The notes under the pieces: model-generated
Told to the model about the DNA's origin: nothing
Database searches by the model: none
Seen by the model: only the letters and a program-made list of their open reading frames with translations
Position numbers and translations under genes: made by a program
Origin: Sphingobacteriales bacterium 44-15
GTDB taxonomy: Bacteria; Bacteroidota; Bacteroidia; Chitinophagales; Chitinophagaceae
Reading direction: 5' to 3'
NCBI GenBank assembly: GCA_001899685.1
Contig: MKWG01000002.1
Coordinates: 291,953-355,952 of the forward strand
DNA length: 64,000 nt
Shown here: positions 24,722 to 33,983 of the stretch, piece after piece
How the letters are laid out: the number at the start of each line of letters is the position of its first letter
Numbering within the stretch: position 1 is the stretch's first letter

Positions 24722-25472
24722 AGTCGCTTACCTTTTCCCTGCTAACCACTACTTCCTTATCTATTTCCGGTTTAAGATGTAATATAAGCCTGTTGCCAAA
24801 ATAATCATTGATCTGTGCGATGCTATGTATGGATACGTAAAAGCTCCTGCTGATACGGAAATATTTCTCTCCGTCAAGCATATCTTCCAGCTCATCCATG
24901 GTATAGTCTACTACAAATTTTTTGTTGTCTTTGGTTTTAAAAAAGTTCAGCCTGCCATCACTGTAGAAATAAGCGATATCCTCTGTAGGTATGCTCACCA
25001 GCTTTTGCGCCTGCTTCACCAGGAAACGCTTCCGGTATTCTTTTGGCTGAAGTTTCTTATGCAATTCTTTCACAAGATCGTTAAAAGGGATTTCAGCAGC
25101 ATTGGCGCTTTTTGATGTATTGAGCTGCAGGTATTTGTCCAGCGCGAGCTGCAATTCCTCCTTCTGTACCGGCTTCAGCAAATAATCAATGCTGTTTACT
25201 TTAAAGGCTTTCAGCGCATATTCATCGTAGGAGGTCGTAAATATTACCGGGCACTTTACGATCGTCTGGTCAAAAATAGCAAAGCTCTGCCCGTCGGATA
25301 ATTCAATATCCATCAATATCAGGTCGGGTGAAGGATTGGTCTCCAGCCACAATACCGTGCTGCTAATGCTGTCTGTTACACCTGTTACTTCCGATGGTAC
25401 GGTAAGCTCTGACAGTACTTTTTTTAATTTTTTTACTGCGAGATCTTCATCTTCAACGATAAGTATTTTCAT
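24699..25472 (-). CDS. LytTR family response regulator
   Basis: This 257-residue protein has a receiver domain (1-120) with acidic residues in IVEDEDLA, phospho-acceptor Asp in LILMDIELSDG and conserved Lys in LLKPVQKEEL. It is followed by a LytTR DNA-binding domain (about 150-257) with KAQKLVSIPTEDIAYFYSDG analogues and YFRISRSFYVSIHSI. Such regulators pair with LytS-type kinases, and two of those genes lie directly upstream, the nearest one base away. The targets are unknown. Confidence 0.92.
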   Translation of the reverse strand: MKILIVEDEDLAVKKLKKVLSELTVPSEVTGVTDSISSTVLWLETNPSPDLILMDIELSDGQSFAIFDQTIVKCPVIFTTSYDEYALKAFKVNSIDYLLKPVQKEELQLALDKYLQLNTSKSANAAEIPFNDLVKELHKKLQPKEYRKRFLVKQAQKLVSIPTEDIAYFYSDGRLNFFKTKDNKKFVVDYTMDELEDMLDGEKYFRISRSFYVSIHSIAQINDYFGNRLILHLKPEIDKEVVVSREKVSDFKKWMGK

Positions 25473-25473
25473 A

Positions 25474-26559
25474 TTAAGCTGTCTTATTTATTTTATTGAT
25501 GATTTTTTTATTTTCCGATGCATTATTCCAGATCAGCGGCAACACCACCGTGAAATTCTTTTCATTTGAGATCACCTGGAAACCCTGTTGACCCAGAAGA
25601 TTATATTTTGCCCTGATATTATCCAACCCTACCCGGTGACTATGCCCCTTCAATACCCTTGGTTGTACATTATTGTTAACGATGAGCTTACTGCCTTCCG
25701 TCGTAAATATGTCAATGGTGAGTGGAATATTTTTTGAAAGCACATTGTGCTTCACCACGTTCTCTATCAGTAACTGCAGCGACATGGAAGGCAGGAGATA
25801 AGACTCATATCTTTTGTCAATGCTCATATTCAATTTCAATGCTTCTCCGTGGCGGGTCTGCAATAGTTTATAGTACGATTCTACAAACTTTATTTCACTT
25901 TCTACGGCGCTCAGCCCGTCTTCATTATTCTTAAGCAGGTAACGGTATACTTTGCTCAGCTCATTTAAAAATACTTCAGCTTTTTGCTTGTCTTCGGTAA
26001 TGAGTGACGAAAGGCTGTTGAAGCAGTTAAACAGGAAATGCGGGTTTACCTGGCTTTTAAGAGTGTTGAATTCCTGCTGCAGCGCCAGTTCCTGCAGCAT
26101 ATTTTTTTCTTCTATACTTTCTTTATATTTCTGGAGTACATGATCACCTTCAAATAAGGTCTCGAATATCAGGTTTACACAAAACCCTACGAGCAGCCCT
26201 TCCATTATATCGTTTTTGCCAATAGTATAGCCAAGGATCCGCATTTTATAGTACAGGAAGAGTATGCATAATACACTGAAAGACATAAAAGGAACAATCA
26301 GCAGGATCAGCAGCATTATACGTATGCGGGTCTGCCTTAATTCGGGGTATTTGTGCTTTAGCCAGTTGGTAATAAAAACATGCCCCTTCCATGAACCCAT
26401 GCCTAAAAGAAAGATGAGCGGGAACGAATATATCCATATCCTGATATCATGAAATATTCTTTCATCAAACAGGATATAATTGAGCACAATATCAATGATC
26501 GGCATTGACAGAAGGAATGAATAAAACTGTAGCCCGGACGGTTTCCATAGATTCTTCAT
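25474..26559 (-). CDS. LytS-type sensor histidine kinase (second of two)
   Basis: This 361-residue protein has N-terminal membrane helices (about 10-150) and a His_kinase domain with NPHFLFNCFNSLSSLI (phospho-acceptor His in NPHFLFN). An ATP-binding part has IENVVKHNVLSK and GLDNIRAKYNLLG. It overlaps the upstream kinase gene by four bases and is one base from the LytTR gene, so the three are one operon. Its N-box keeps the standard KHN residues, unlike the upstream paralogue. Confidence 0.9.
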   Translation of the reverse strand: MKNLWKPSGLQFYSFLLSMPIIDIVLNYILFDERIFHDIRIWIYSFPLIFLLGMGSWKGHVFITNWLKHKYPELRQTRIRIMLLILLIVPFMSFSVLCILFLYYKMRILGYTIGKNDIMEGLLVGFCVNLIFETLFEGDHVLQKYKESIEEKNMLQELALQQEFNTLKSQVNPHFLFNCFNSLSSLITEDKQKAEVFLNELSKVYRYLLKNNEDGLSAVESEIKFVESYYKLLQTRHGEALKLNMSIDKRYESYLLPSMSLQLLIENVVKHNVLSKNIPLTIDIFTTEGSKLIVNNNVQPRVLKGHSHRVGLDNIRAKYNLLGQQGFQVISNEKNFTVVLPLIWNNASENKKIINKINKTA

Positions 26560-27617
26560 ATCGCTTCTACCTCCTCTTTTTCGGGGATCAATGGAATAAT
26601 AATGGTCCGTTCTGAAGACGCATCCCTTATGATAACCTGTGGCTGGTTGAGCAGGCGGTATTTATTCACCAGGTTATCTAGCCCTTCTTCCTCTATAAAT
26701 TCCTCGGACAATATTTTCTGCTGAATATTATTTTTAACGACGAGCCTGCCGCCCGGCATTGTTTTTACAGTAATACGTAATGGAGATTCTTTGCTGATAA
26801 TGTTCTGGCTAAACGCATTTTCGATGATCACCTGCAGGGTGAGCGGAGGTATGCGCTTTAATGTTTCCTGCAAATCCACATCTACTATTACTATTAGTCC
26901 GTCCCCGTATCTTACTTTGAGCAGGTAAATATATGACTCAATAAAATTCAATTCTGTTTGAAGGGTTACCAGTTGGTCTTCCTCATTGCGAAGCATATAG
27001 CGGTATACTTTGCTCATTTCGTTCAGGAATTTTTCAGCGGAGGCATCGTCTTCATGAATTAAGCTTGAAAGAGAGTTGAGGCTGTTAAAAAGAAAATGCG
27101 GGTTTACCTGGCTTTTTAAGCCAATAAGCCTTCCCTCGTTATAGGTACGGGATAATTCTTCCGTTTCTTTCATGCTGTCGCGCCATCTTTCATAGCGGGC
27201 TACTCCTTCCATCAAGAAAGTGATAAATACATTCATAATGAACCATGCCAGGCAGCTCCAGACAAATCCTGTTTCATTAAACCGGTACCCGAAAAAATGA
27301 ATGACCTCATATCCCCGGAACAAGCCATATAAAAAGAGGGCCGAGGTAAGCCAGAATGCTGCGATCATGCATCCCAATCTTAATACGATCTGCCTTTCCA
27401 GGGGAAAGCGGGCTTTGAAGTATACAGCAATACCACCGCAGAAGATGAAATCAATACTTATGGCTATACCGGTACAAATAGTTGCCAGCAGGAATACCTT
27501 CCAGTTGGTGAAATACAACGAGCCGAAAATTGCACTATTGATCAGTATGATGAACGGCGCTGTCACCAACGGCATAATCCGGTAATCCATGCTGGTATAA
27601 TGTGGCAGTACTTTCAT
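26556..27617 (-). CDS. LytS-type sensor histidine kinase (first of two)
   Basis: This 353-residue paralogue of the next gene has N-terminal helices (about 15-145), then NPHFLFNSLNSLSSLI in the phospho-acceptor region and a HATPase-like part with IENAFSQNIISKESPL and GLDNLVNKYRLLNQ. The N-box residue pair KH of its neighbour is SQ here, so ATP binding may be altered. It leads the three-gene unit. The start could also be ATG 27593. Confidence 0.88.
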   Translation of the reverse strand: MKVLPHYTSMDYRIMPLVTAPFIILINSAIFGSLYFTNWKVFLLATICTGIAISIDFIFCGGIAVYFKARFPLERQIVLRLGCMIAAFWLTSALFLYGLFRGYEVIHFFGYRFNETGFVWSCLAWFIMNVFITFLMEGVARYERWRDSMKETEELSRTYNEGRLIGLKSQVNPHFLFNSLNSLSSLIHEDDASAEKFLNEMSKVYRYMLRNEEDQLVTLQTELNFIESYIYLLKVRYGDGLIVIVDVDLQETLKRIPPLTLQVIIENAFSQNIISKESPLRITVKTMPGGRLVVKNNIQQKILSEEFIEEEGLDNLVNKYRLLNQPQVIIRDASSERTIIIPLIPEKEEVEAI

Positions 27618-27932
27618 ACTATTTACAAATTACATTGTTTTTGCCGTTATCTCCTGCCTGCGCCACATGAATTGGGATTTTGCAGTTATAAATTGTAAAA
27701 AGATTTGTATGAACTGGGCGTATTTCCCCCCGTGAGAAAAGTTCGGTTCTCGTTTCCTGTCTTAGAAGGAGACTCCTGACACAGACTCCTTTATATGCAG
27801 GTCTCCCTTGCCTGCCTTTGGCACAGCTTCATGGTAAAATAACCGCAAAGGAAATACAAAGTTGTACGCAAAGAAGGAATTATAAATCATTAGGGCTTAC
27901 TTTCGCCCCGTCAATAAACTCAGGAGTACCTA
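27618..27932. other. Intergenic gap without a recognisable gene
   Basis: This 315-bp divergent gap lies between the LytS kinase and HAD genes. It contains a short direct repeat (GACTCCT twice near 27770-27795) and TACTTTCG, a weak -7-like box, about 30 bases before the HAD start. I see no RNA gene or ORF with support. Confidence 0.5.
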
Positions 27933-28760
27933 ATGCATTTCAAAGACATTAAACTGATTGCTACAGACATGGATGGCACTTTGCTGAATGCTGCAAAGGA
28001 GCTGCCGGTAAATTTTCTACCTGTGTTCGGGCTGTTGCATGCACAGGGCATATTGTTCGCTGCAGCCAGTGGCCGCCAGTTCTATAATATCCGCAATCAG
28101 TTTACCACAATACAGGAGGAAGTAATATTTATTGCAGAGAACGGCAGTTATGTGGTTTACCGGGATCAGGAGCTGTTTGTACAGGCTATTGACCGGGAGA
28201 CAGTGGGCCGGCTGATAACGATAGCCAGAGGCATACCTGATGCGTTCATTATTTTGTGTGGGAAAAAGCAGGCATATATTGAAAATGATACGCCGGAATT
28301 TGTAAAGAATGTAAATATGTATTATGATCGTTGGGAAAAAGTAGACGATCTGCTTCAGGTGCACGATGATGCATTTCTGAAAATTGCCATTTGTGATCTT
28401 GCCGGCTCAGAAAGCAACAGCTTCCTGTATTTTAAGCATCTTGAAAAAGAGCTTGAAGTAAAAGTCTCGGGGAGTATCTGGCTTGATCTTTCACATAAGC
28501 TGGCTAATAAAGGCAGGGCAATTAATGTGCTCCAAAAGCATTTTGGGATTGATTTTAACGGGACGATGGTTTTTGGCGATTATTTAAATGATCTTGAAAT
28601 GATGAAGGAAGGGTACTTTAGCTATGCGATGGAGAATGCGCATCCCGACGTTAAAGCCGCGGCCCGTTTTATTACGGCTTCCAACGAGGAAAATGGAGTA
28701 ATGCAGGTGCTGGAATCCCTGCTTGCGGAAAAGCGGGTTTCAAATATACCGGACAATTAA
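27933..28760 (+). CDS. Cof-type HAD-IIB phosphatase
   Basis: This 275-residue protein has HAD motif I at ATDMDGTLLN (nucleophile Asp), motif II within AASGRQF, a C2B cap, a conserved Lys region in LSHKLANKGRAI, and motif IV at VFGDYLNDLEMM. This is the Cof/IIB subclass that dephosphorylates sugar phosphates, FMN or similar metabolites. The substrate cannot be assigned. The HipA-like gene begins 16 bases after its stop. Confidence 0.9.
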   Translation: MHFKDIKLIATDMDGTLLNAAKELPVNFLPVFGLLHAQGILFAAASGRQFYNIRNQFTTIQEEVIFIAENGSYVVYRDQELFVQAIDRETVGRLITIARGIPDAFIILCGKKQAYIENDTPEFVKNVNMYYDRWEKVDDLLQVHDDAFLKIAICDLAGSESNSFLYFKHLEKELEVKVSGSIWLDLSHKLANKGRAINVLQKHFGIDFNGTMVFGDYLNDLEMMKEGYFSYAMENAHPDVKAAARFITASNEENGVMQVLESLLAEKRVSNIPDN

Positions 28761-28776
28761 TATTTTGTGCCTTCCA

Positions 28777-29574
28777 ATGAATGAGTATCAGCCACAACTG
28801 AGAACAGTACATGTTACCCGCTATGTGACTCCTTTACGCGAGGGCGGGTCGCTGCCTGCCATTGCAGAGGCTGATGACGGGTTCCTGTATGTGTTGAAAT
28901 TCAGAGGGGCGGGACAGGGCGTAAAATCGCTTATTGCAGACCTGGTGGGCGGCGAGATTGCCCGGCTGCTTGGTCTGAAAGTACCGGAAATCGTTTTTGC
29001 GCAGCTCAATGAAGCTTTTGGCCGTACCGAACCTGATGAAGAGATACAGGACCTGCTCAAGGCAAGCACGGGACTTAACCTGGCGCTGCATTACCTTTCG
29101 GGCGCTATTAGTTTTGATCCAGCTGTTGATACGGCAGATGAAGATCTTGCATCACGCATTGTATGGCTGGATTGCCTGCTTACCAATGTAGACAGGACAG
29201 TAAGAAATACCAATATGCTGGTATGGCACAAAGAGCTCTGGCTGATTGATCATGGTGCAGCTCTCTATTTTCACCATACCTGGCACAACTGGAAGGAGCA
29301 GGCGGCAAAGCCCTTTGTACAGGTAAAGGATCACGTTTTGCTGAAGCAGGCATCGAAGCTGGAAGAGATCAATACTGTTTATTCAGCTTTACTTACCCCT
29401 GAACGTATCAGCGCTATAGTCCATTTGATCCCTGATGAATGGCTTGCAGACGGCTCAACCGGTGAGACGCCAGCCGAACGCAGGCAGGTGTATATTTCAT
29501 TTTTAACTGCACGTATAGCCGCCGCTGCTATTTTTGTAAAAGAAGCCCAACATGCAAGACAGGCAATTATTTGA
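28777..29574 (+). CDS. HipA-like kinase (HipA_2 family)
   Basis: This 265-residue protein contains DGFLYVLKFRGAGQGVK (nucleotide-loop region), VGGEIARLLGLKVPEI and a catalytic core WLDCLLTNVDRTVRNTNML followed by LIDHGAALYFHH. These are the catalytic Asp/Asn and the DHG metal site of HipA-type kinases. It is shorter than E. coli HipA and lacks the HipA N-terminal domain. ATG 28777 is used because the longer reading from 28723 overlaps the HAD gene. The last 23 bp overlap the DUF3037 gene. A toxin-like or signalling kinase role is inferred only from family. Confidence 0.82.
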   Translation: MNEYQPQLRTVHVTRYVTPLREGGSLPAIAEADDGFLYVLKFRGAGQGVKSLIADLVGGEIARLLGLKVPEIVFAQLNEAFGRTEPDEEIQDLLKASTGLNLALHYLSGAISFDPAVDTADEDLASRIVWLDCLLTNVDRTVRNTNMLVWHKELWLIDHGAALYFHHTWHNWKEQAAKPFVQVKDHVLLKQASKLEEINTVYSALLTPERISAIVHLIPDEWLADGSTGETPAERRQVYISFLTARIAAAAIFVKEAQHARQAII

Positions 29575-29935
29575 GTACGCTGTTATTCGCGTGGTACCGA
29601 AGGTAGAGCGGGAAGAATTTCTTAACGTGGGGGTCATTCTTTATTGCCGCGACCGGTGTTTCCTCGGTACAAAATTTACCGTGGATGAGCGAAAGCTAAA
29701 GACTCTTTCAGAAAAGCTTGATATAGAGGAAGTAAGAAAACATCTGCGGGCTTTTCAGCAGATATGCGCCGGCGATCCTTCCGGGGGGCCAATTGCATTA
29801 TTGGATATCGCTTCGCGGTTTCGCTGGCTCACAGCCACCCGCAGTACGGTAGTACAGGCATCCAGGGTACATCCGGGATTGTGCCTTGACCCGCAGGAGA
29901 CGCTGGACGAGCTGCACAGAGCAATGGTATTGTAG
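29552..29935 (+). CDS. DUF3037 domain protein
   Basis: This 127-residue protein starts MQDRQLFEYAVIRVVPKVER and contains EFLNVGVILYCRDRCFLGTKF, the diagnostic core of DUF3037. DUF3037 genes regularly lie right after HipA_2-type kinase genes, and here they overlap by 23 bp, so the two are translated from one message and probably act together. No biochemical function is known to me; it could be the partner or antidote of the kinase. Confidence 0.85.
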   Translation: MQDRQLFEYAVIRVVPKVEREEFLNVGVILYCRDRCFLGTKFTVDERKLKTLSEKLDIEEVRKHLRAFQQICAGDPSGGPIALLDIASRFRWLTATRSTVVQASRVHPGLCLDPQETLDELHRAMVL

Positions 29936-30000
29936 CAATGGATGTGTGGGTTTTCAGAGAGCACAAAATAATCATCTTTAAATACATTATATAAATTGTT

Positions 30001-30930
30001 ATGCTTAACAGACGGGATCTTTTAAAATTAAGCGGTGTGACTGCCTTAGGCGCATTACTGCCTTCTGTTGGACTGGCTGCGGGGAAAAATGCTTCCGGCA
30101 TATTCCGGTTTTGTCTTAATACAAGCACTATACGGGGTCAAAACCCGGGGCTGCTTAAATGCATTGAAATAGCCGCTAAAGCAGGCTACGACGGTATGGA
30201 GCTATGGGTAAGCGATGTCCTGGATTATCTCAAGGCAGGTAACGCTGTGCATACGCTGGCAAAATTCATTTCTGACAGGAATTTAAAGGTGGAAAATGCG
30301 ATCAGCTTTACCACCTGGATGGTGGATGATCCTGCAAAAAGAAAAGAAGGATGGAAGCAGCTTGAAGAAGAGATGGCTATAATGGCTGCGCTCGGTTGCC
30401 CTTATATAGCTGCACCGCCTGCCGGGGTAGAGCGTGGCAGACCGGTAGATCTTCAGGAGACAGGTCATTATTATCGGGAGATATTACAGCTTGGAAGAAA
30501 GCATGGCGTGATACCCTTGCTTGAATTCTGGGGTGCTTCAGGTACATTGTACAATCTCAGCCAGGCACTTGCCATAGCAGCAGCAGCAGATGATCCTGAT
30601 GCAAAAATATTACCTGACGTTTACCATTTGTTTCGCGGAAGCTCCGGATTTAACGGGCTAAAGCTGCTCAGCGGGACTGCTGTGGAGGTGATACATTTCA
30701 ATGATTACCCTGCTGACAAGCCTGCAAATGAACAGACAGACAGCGACCGCGTATATCCTGGAGACGGAGCGGCGCCATTAAAACAGGTGCTTCAGTATTT
30801 GCTGGCAATGGGAGGCGCTAAAGTGCTTTCTCTTGAATTGTTCAATAAAACCTATTGGGCACGGGATCCGTTGACGGTGGCAAAAACAGGCTTACACAAA
30901 ATGAAAATATTGGTGGACACAGTGCTGTAA
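30001..30930 (+). CDS. Tat-exported sugar isomerase/epimerase-like TIM-barrel protein
   Basis: This 309-residue protein begins MLNRRDLLKLSGVTALGALL, a canonical twin-arginine leader. The mature part is an AP-endonuclease-2-type TIM barrel: IEIAAKAGYDGMELWVSD, IPLLEFWGASG, KILPDVYHLFRG, VEVIHFNDYPAD and KVLSLELFNKTYW supply the metal-binding Glu, Asp and His typical of xylose-isomerase-like enzymes. Export to the periplasm suggests action on imported or released sugars. The substrate is unknown. Confidence 0.85.
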   Translation: MLNRRDLLKLSGVTALGALLPSVGLAAGKNASGIFRFCLNTSTIRGQNPGLLKCIEIAAKAGYDGMELWVSDVLDYLKAGNAVHTLAKFISDRNLKVENAISFTTWMVDDPAKRKEGWKQLEEEMAIMAALGCPYIAAPPAGVERGRPVDLQETGHYYREILQLGRKHGVIPLLEFWGASGTLYNLSQALAIAAAADDPDAKILPDVYHLFRGSSGFNGLKLLSGTAVEVIHFNDYPADKPANEQTDSDRVYPGDGAAPLKQVLQYLLAMGGAKVLSLELFNKTYWARDPLTVAKTGLHKMKILVDTVL

Positions 30931-31133
30931 GCCGCTTTTCGTACCTTTAAATAGTTTGTGGTATGACATTTGCGTAAATATTCTGCAATTGAAAACAGAT
31001 ATGCAGCCATCATGGCCTGCATTTCTTACGCTGAATACTCAACCTGTATATACCTGCCCGGTTTGGGGGTTGACCGGGAATTGCAACTTTTTTTAATAAT
31101 ATCGTCATTAATAGTATTACATATTAACTGACA

Positions 31134-31427
31134 ATGAAAGCCACGGGAAAATCACCTTCTTTATTATTATGCCTGGCAATGGATATGATTGGATTTGCCA
31201 GCTATGCCCTTCCCGGCTGGGGAGAGTTTTCAGATATTATCTGGGCGCCTTTGTCTGCGATAATTTTTTATAAACTTTTCGGTGGGTGGAAAGGCGCAGC
31301 AGGAGGAATATTGAATTTTATAGAAGAAATTTTTCCGGGGCTCGATTTCATACCGTCCTTTACGATAATGTGGATATTACGGCATTATGGGAAAAATGAA
31401 AAACCTTTGTCAATCCGACCTGTTTAA
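31134..31427 (+). CDS. Hypothetical small membrane protein, 97 aa
   Basis: I do not recognise a named family with certainty. The 97 residues hold three hydrophobic stretches (about 8-25, 32-50 and 75-86) with PGWGEFSDIIWAPLSAIIF and FFGGWKGA-like glycine turns. It stands alone between the Tat protein and the OmpR regulator. It is likely a real gene because codon use and hydrophobic pattern are regular; no function is proposed. Confidence 0.7.
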   Translation: MKATGKSPSLLLCLAMDMIGFASYALPGWGEFSDIIWAPLSAIIFYKLFGGWKGAAGGILNFIEEIFPGLDFIPSFTIMWILRHYGKNEKPLSIRPV

Positions 31428-31462
31428 AGCTGCGGCGCTTCAATTTGTTTGGAGCGCTATTT

Positions 31463-32155
31463 TTATTCTGTAACAAACCGGTATCCGATTCCTTTCACGG
31501 TGATGATCTGAAGAGACGGGTCGTTTTTCAGGTATCCCCTGATCTTGGTGATATATACATCAAGCGTCCTTGAATTAAAGAAAGAGTCGCTGCCCCACAA
31601 TACATTCAATATATCCCTGCGGTCAATTATTTTTTCTTTGTTTTCATACAGCAGTCGAAGCAGCTCGCTTTCCCGGAAAGAAAGTTTTTTTTCTTCGGTG
31701 TTATCCGTAAGTGTCTGGCGGTTAGGATTGAACAAATAATTCCCGATGGCAATGCTGTCTTTTTGCGTCCCCACACTATTACTGCTGTTCCTGTTGCGCA
31801 GCGCATTTTCAATTCTTACAATAAGCTCTTCCATGCTGAAAGGCTTCCTGATATAATCATTGGCGCCGGTGTGAAAGCCTTTTACAAGATCAGTCGTTTG
31901 TGTTTTAGCGGTCAGGAAAATTATCGGGACAGCATTGTTCACCTGCCTTATTTCTTCCGCAATGCTGAATCCGTCTTTGTTGGGAAGCATTATATCCAGC
32001 ACACAAACGTCCGGCGGATCGGCATTAAATCTTGCCAGCGCTTCCCCCCCGTCCATTTCAAGCTGCACTTCATATCCCCTGGTTTCAAGGCTCTCTTTCA
32101 CAATTTTTGCGAGGAACACTTCATCCTCCACGTATAATATTTTAGTCTTGCTCAT
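31463..32155 (-). CDS. OmpR/PhoB-type response regulator
   Basis: This 230-residue protein has a receiver domain (1-120) with acidic pair in YVEDEVFL, phospho-acceptor Asp in VCVLDIMLPNKDG, Thr in IFLTAKTQT and Lys in YIRKPFSMEEL. A C-terminal winged helix has FRESELLRLLYENK, DILNVLWG and TVKGIGYRFV. The start overlaps the end of the kinase gene by 14 bp, showing translational coupling. The targets are unknown. Confidence 0.93.
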   Translation of the reverse strand: MSKTKILYVEDEVFLAKIVKESLETRGYEVQLEMDGGEALARFNADPPDVCVLDIMLPNKDGFSIAEEIRQVNNAVPIIFLTAKTQTTDLVKGFHTGANDYIRKPFSMEELIVRIENALRNRNSSNSVGTQKDSIAIGNYLFNPNRQTLTDNTEEKKLSFRESELLRLLYENKEKIIDRRDILNVLWGSDSFFNSRTLDVYITKIRGYLKNDPSLQIITVKGIGYRFVTE

Positions 32156-33563
32156 GTGCAACAGGTAATTTTACAATGAACTCACAACCGTGTCCCGGTT
32201 CACTTTGAAGCGTAATGGCGCCATGATGCTGTTGCACAATATGCGCTACATAGCTCAGCCCAAGCCCATACCCTTTGATATTATGCTTATCCCCGGCGGG
32301 TATGCGGAAAAACTTTTCAAATATCTTTTGACGGTATTCCGGTGCAATGCCGGCTCCGTTATCCTTTACGCTCAGCGTGCATTCTTTTTCATCACAATGC
32401 ACATTAATATCAATTACAGGTTTTTTGCCGCTGTACTTCAGCGCATTATCAATAAGGTTATACAGCACGCTTGTAATATGCAGGTGATCGGCATTGATAA
32501 TATTATTGGGTCCGGAAGTATGCAGGCTTACTGCAGCGCCTGCCTTCTCAAACTGCAGGCTCATTGAAGCGATAATGTCGGCAGTCAGTTGCTTGATATC
32601 AAAAGCTTCGAGCTGGAGTTCCACCTGCTGTTTCTCGAACATAGACAGCTTCAGCACTTTATCTACCAGCATGGACAACCGGTTAAGCTCATGCCCGGCT
32701 ATGTCGAGATACTCTACAGTGCGTTCCGTTTGCTTCAGCACGTTGAAATTCTTGATCGCTTCGATGGCAACGCTTACCGTTGCAATGGGTGTTTTTAATT
32801 CATGTGTAATATTGCTGATAAAATCGTTTTTGATAGAGGTAAGCCTCTGCTGGGCTTTCAGGTTTCTGTACAAAACAAAGAATGCAGTAATGGTCAGCCC
32901 GATCAGGAATATCGAAAAAATGATCTGGGGCAGCAGTTGCTTCAACAGGTATTCAAAAGTGTTGCCCAGCTCCATGGTATAGCTCACCGGATGTGCAATA
33001 CCTATTACTACCTTGTTCCATTCCCTCCTGCCCTCGTCCTCACGCACAAATTCTTTTTCAACTTTTTTTATTATAGAAAAAGGCACATTAATGGATTCCT
33101 TTTTTAGCGTATTGGAATAGGCTGATTCTATGTCAGCTACCCGCAGGGAGTCCTGCAGGGAATCTATGCCTACAAGAAACTGGAAAAAGCGCCCGCCGGA
33201 GCGAAAGGAATTCCCGGGAATAGAATCGTTTGGCGCAGTATCCGCAGGACGCTCTAATGTTAGAAAGACATTCCTGTTTCGCGGAGGCATGGGGAATAAC
33301 GAATCTGAGAGCTTCTTGCGTACAACATCTGCAAACCTTGCCACATCAGGCGGGAACCCGAGACGCAATTTTGCAGCGCTGTCAATTTTGAGCCTGGATG
33401 TCTGCAGGTCAAAAACAGATTCCCTGAAGAGTATATTCGTTCTGATGCGCAAAATCCTTTTTTCCTCTTCTATTTTGATGGTGAGCCAGTATATCTGGAA
33501 AGCCGCTATCAGCACTATAGCAGCAGTCATTAAACCAACGGGTATACTGAATTTACGGGTCAT
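32142..33563 (-). CDS. Sensor histidine kinase partner of the OmpR regulator
   Basis: This 473-residue protein has a helix near the N-terminus (VGLMTAAIVLIAAFQIYWL), a periplasmic domain of about 190 residues, a second helix (PQIIFSIFLIGLTITAFFVL), HisKA with FISNITHELKTPIATV, and HATPase with NLIDNALKYS, DNGAGIAPEYR and GYGLGLSYVA. No PAS or clear HAMP domain is seen. It is the first gene of the pair and its perfect -7 box ends six bases before ATG, so the message is probably leaderless. The signal is unknown. Confidence 0.92.
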   Translation of the reverse strand: MTRKFSIPVGLMTAAIVLIAAFQIYWLTIKIEEEKRILRIRTNILFRESVFDLQTSRLKIDSAAKLRLGFPPDVARFADVVRKKLSDSLFPMPPRNRNVFLTLERPADTAPNDSIPGNSFRSGGRFFQFLVGIDSLQDSLRVADIESAYSNTLKKESINVPFSIIKKVEKEFVREDEGRREWNKVVIGIAHPVSYTMELGNTFEYLLKQLLPQIIFSIFLIGLTITAFFVLYRNLKAQQRLTSIKNDFISNITHELKTPIATVSVAIEAIKNFNVLKQTERTVEYLDIAGHELNRLSMLVDKVLKLSMFEKQQVELQLEAFDIKQLTADIIASMSLQFEKAGAAVSLHTSGPNNIINADHLHITSVLYNLIDNALKYSGKKPVIDINVHCDEKECTLSVKDNGAGIAPEYRQKIFEKFFRIPAGDKHNIKGYGLGLSYVAHIVQQHHGAITLQSEPGHGCEFIVKLPVAHEQD

Positions 33564-33569
33564 AAACTA

Positions 33570-33577
33570 CAAATTTA
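33570..33577 (-). promoter_or_regulatory. -7 promoter box of the kinase-regulator pair
   Basis: The minus strand reads TAAATTTG, perfect TAnnTTTG, with its G six bases from the ATG at 33563. Transcription should begin at or beside the start codon. Confidence 0.5.
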
Positions 33578-33700
33578 GAATGTAGTATTTGTAGATGCAT
33601 TTTGTATTAACCTTAATTAACATGCATTTGCTATATAATAAATCCGGCAGATCTTCGTTATAATACCACCTTTTATAACTCATCCTGTAAAATAACCATT

Positions 33701-33847
33701 ATGAAATCTTTTAAATCACCCGTCCAAAGGGTGTTCCTTAAACTATTTACCAGCCTGTTGCAAAGGCTTATCCAGCAACCTGATTTTTATCCCATCAAGC
33801 ATTACCATAAGAGAAGAAAAGGCAGGCATATTTTAGACGGACTGTAA
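33701..33847 (+). CDS. Possible small basic protein, 48 aa
   Basis: This short ATG frame encodes MKSFKSPVQRVFLKLFTSLL and a very basic tail (IKHYHKRRKGRHILDGL). It lies alone in a 470-bp gap upstream of a GTGA repeat and a terminator that points the same way. I recognise no family. It could be a small membrane-active peptide or chance; no ribosome binding site is obvious. Confidence 0.3.
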   Translation: MKSFKSPVQRVFLKLFTSLLQRLIQQPDFYPIKHYHKRRKGRHILDGL

Positions 33848-33869
33848 GGAGAGCCCGGCTGTGTTGACC

Positions 33870-33924
33870 GTGAAACGTGAAACGACAACCGTAAGCGTCT
33901 CACCCTTCACTTTTCACATCTCAC
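33870..33924. repeat. GTGA-type inverted-repeat element, copy 4
   Basis: GTGAAACGTGAAACGAC faces CTCACCCTTCAC, TTTTCAC and ATCTCAC over 55 bp. It lies in the gap between the possible 48-aa gene and a terminator. Confidence 0.65.
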
Positions 33925-33983
33925 AATTAACTTAACACTGTATCAGCTGTTTAGCACATCTCTGCAACCACAAAGAGTGCTGC

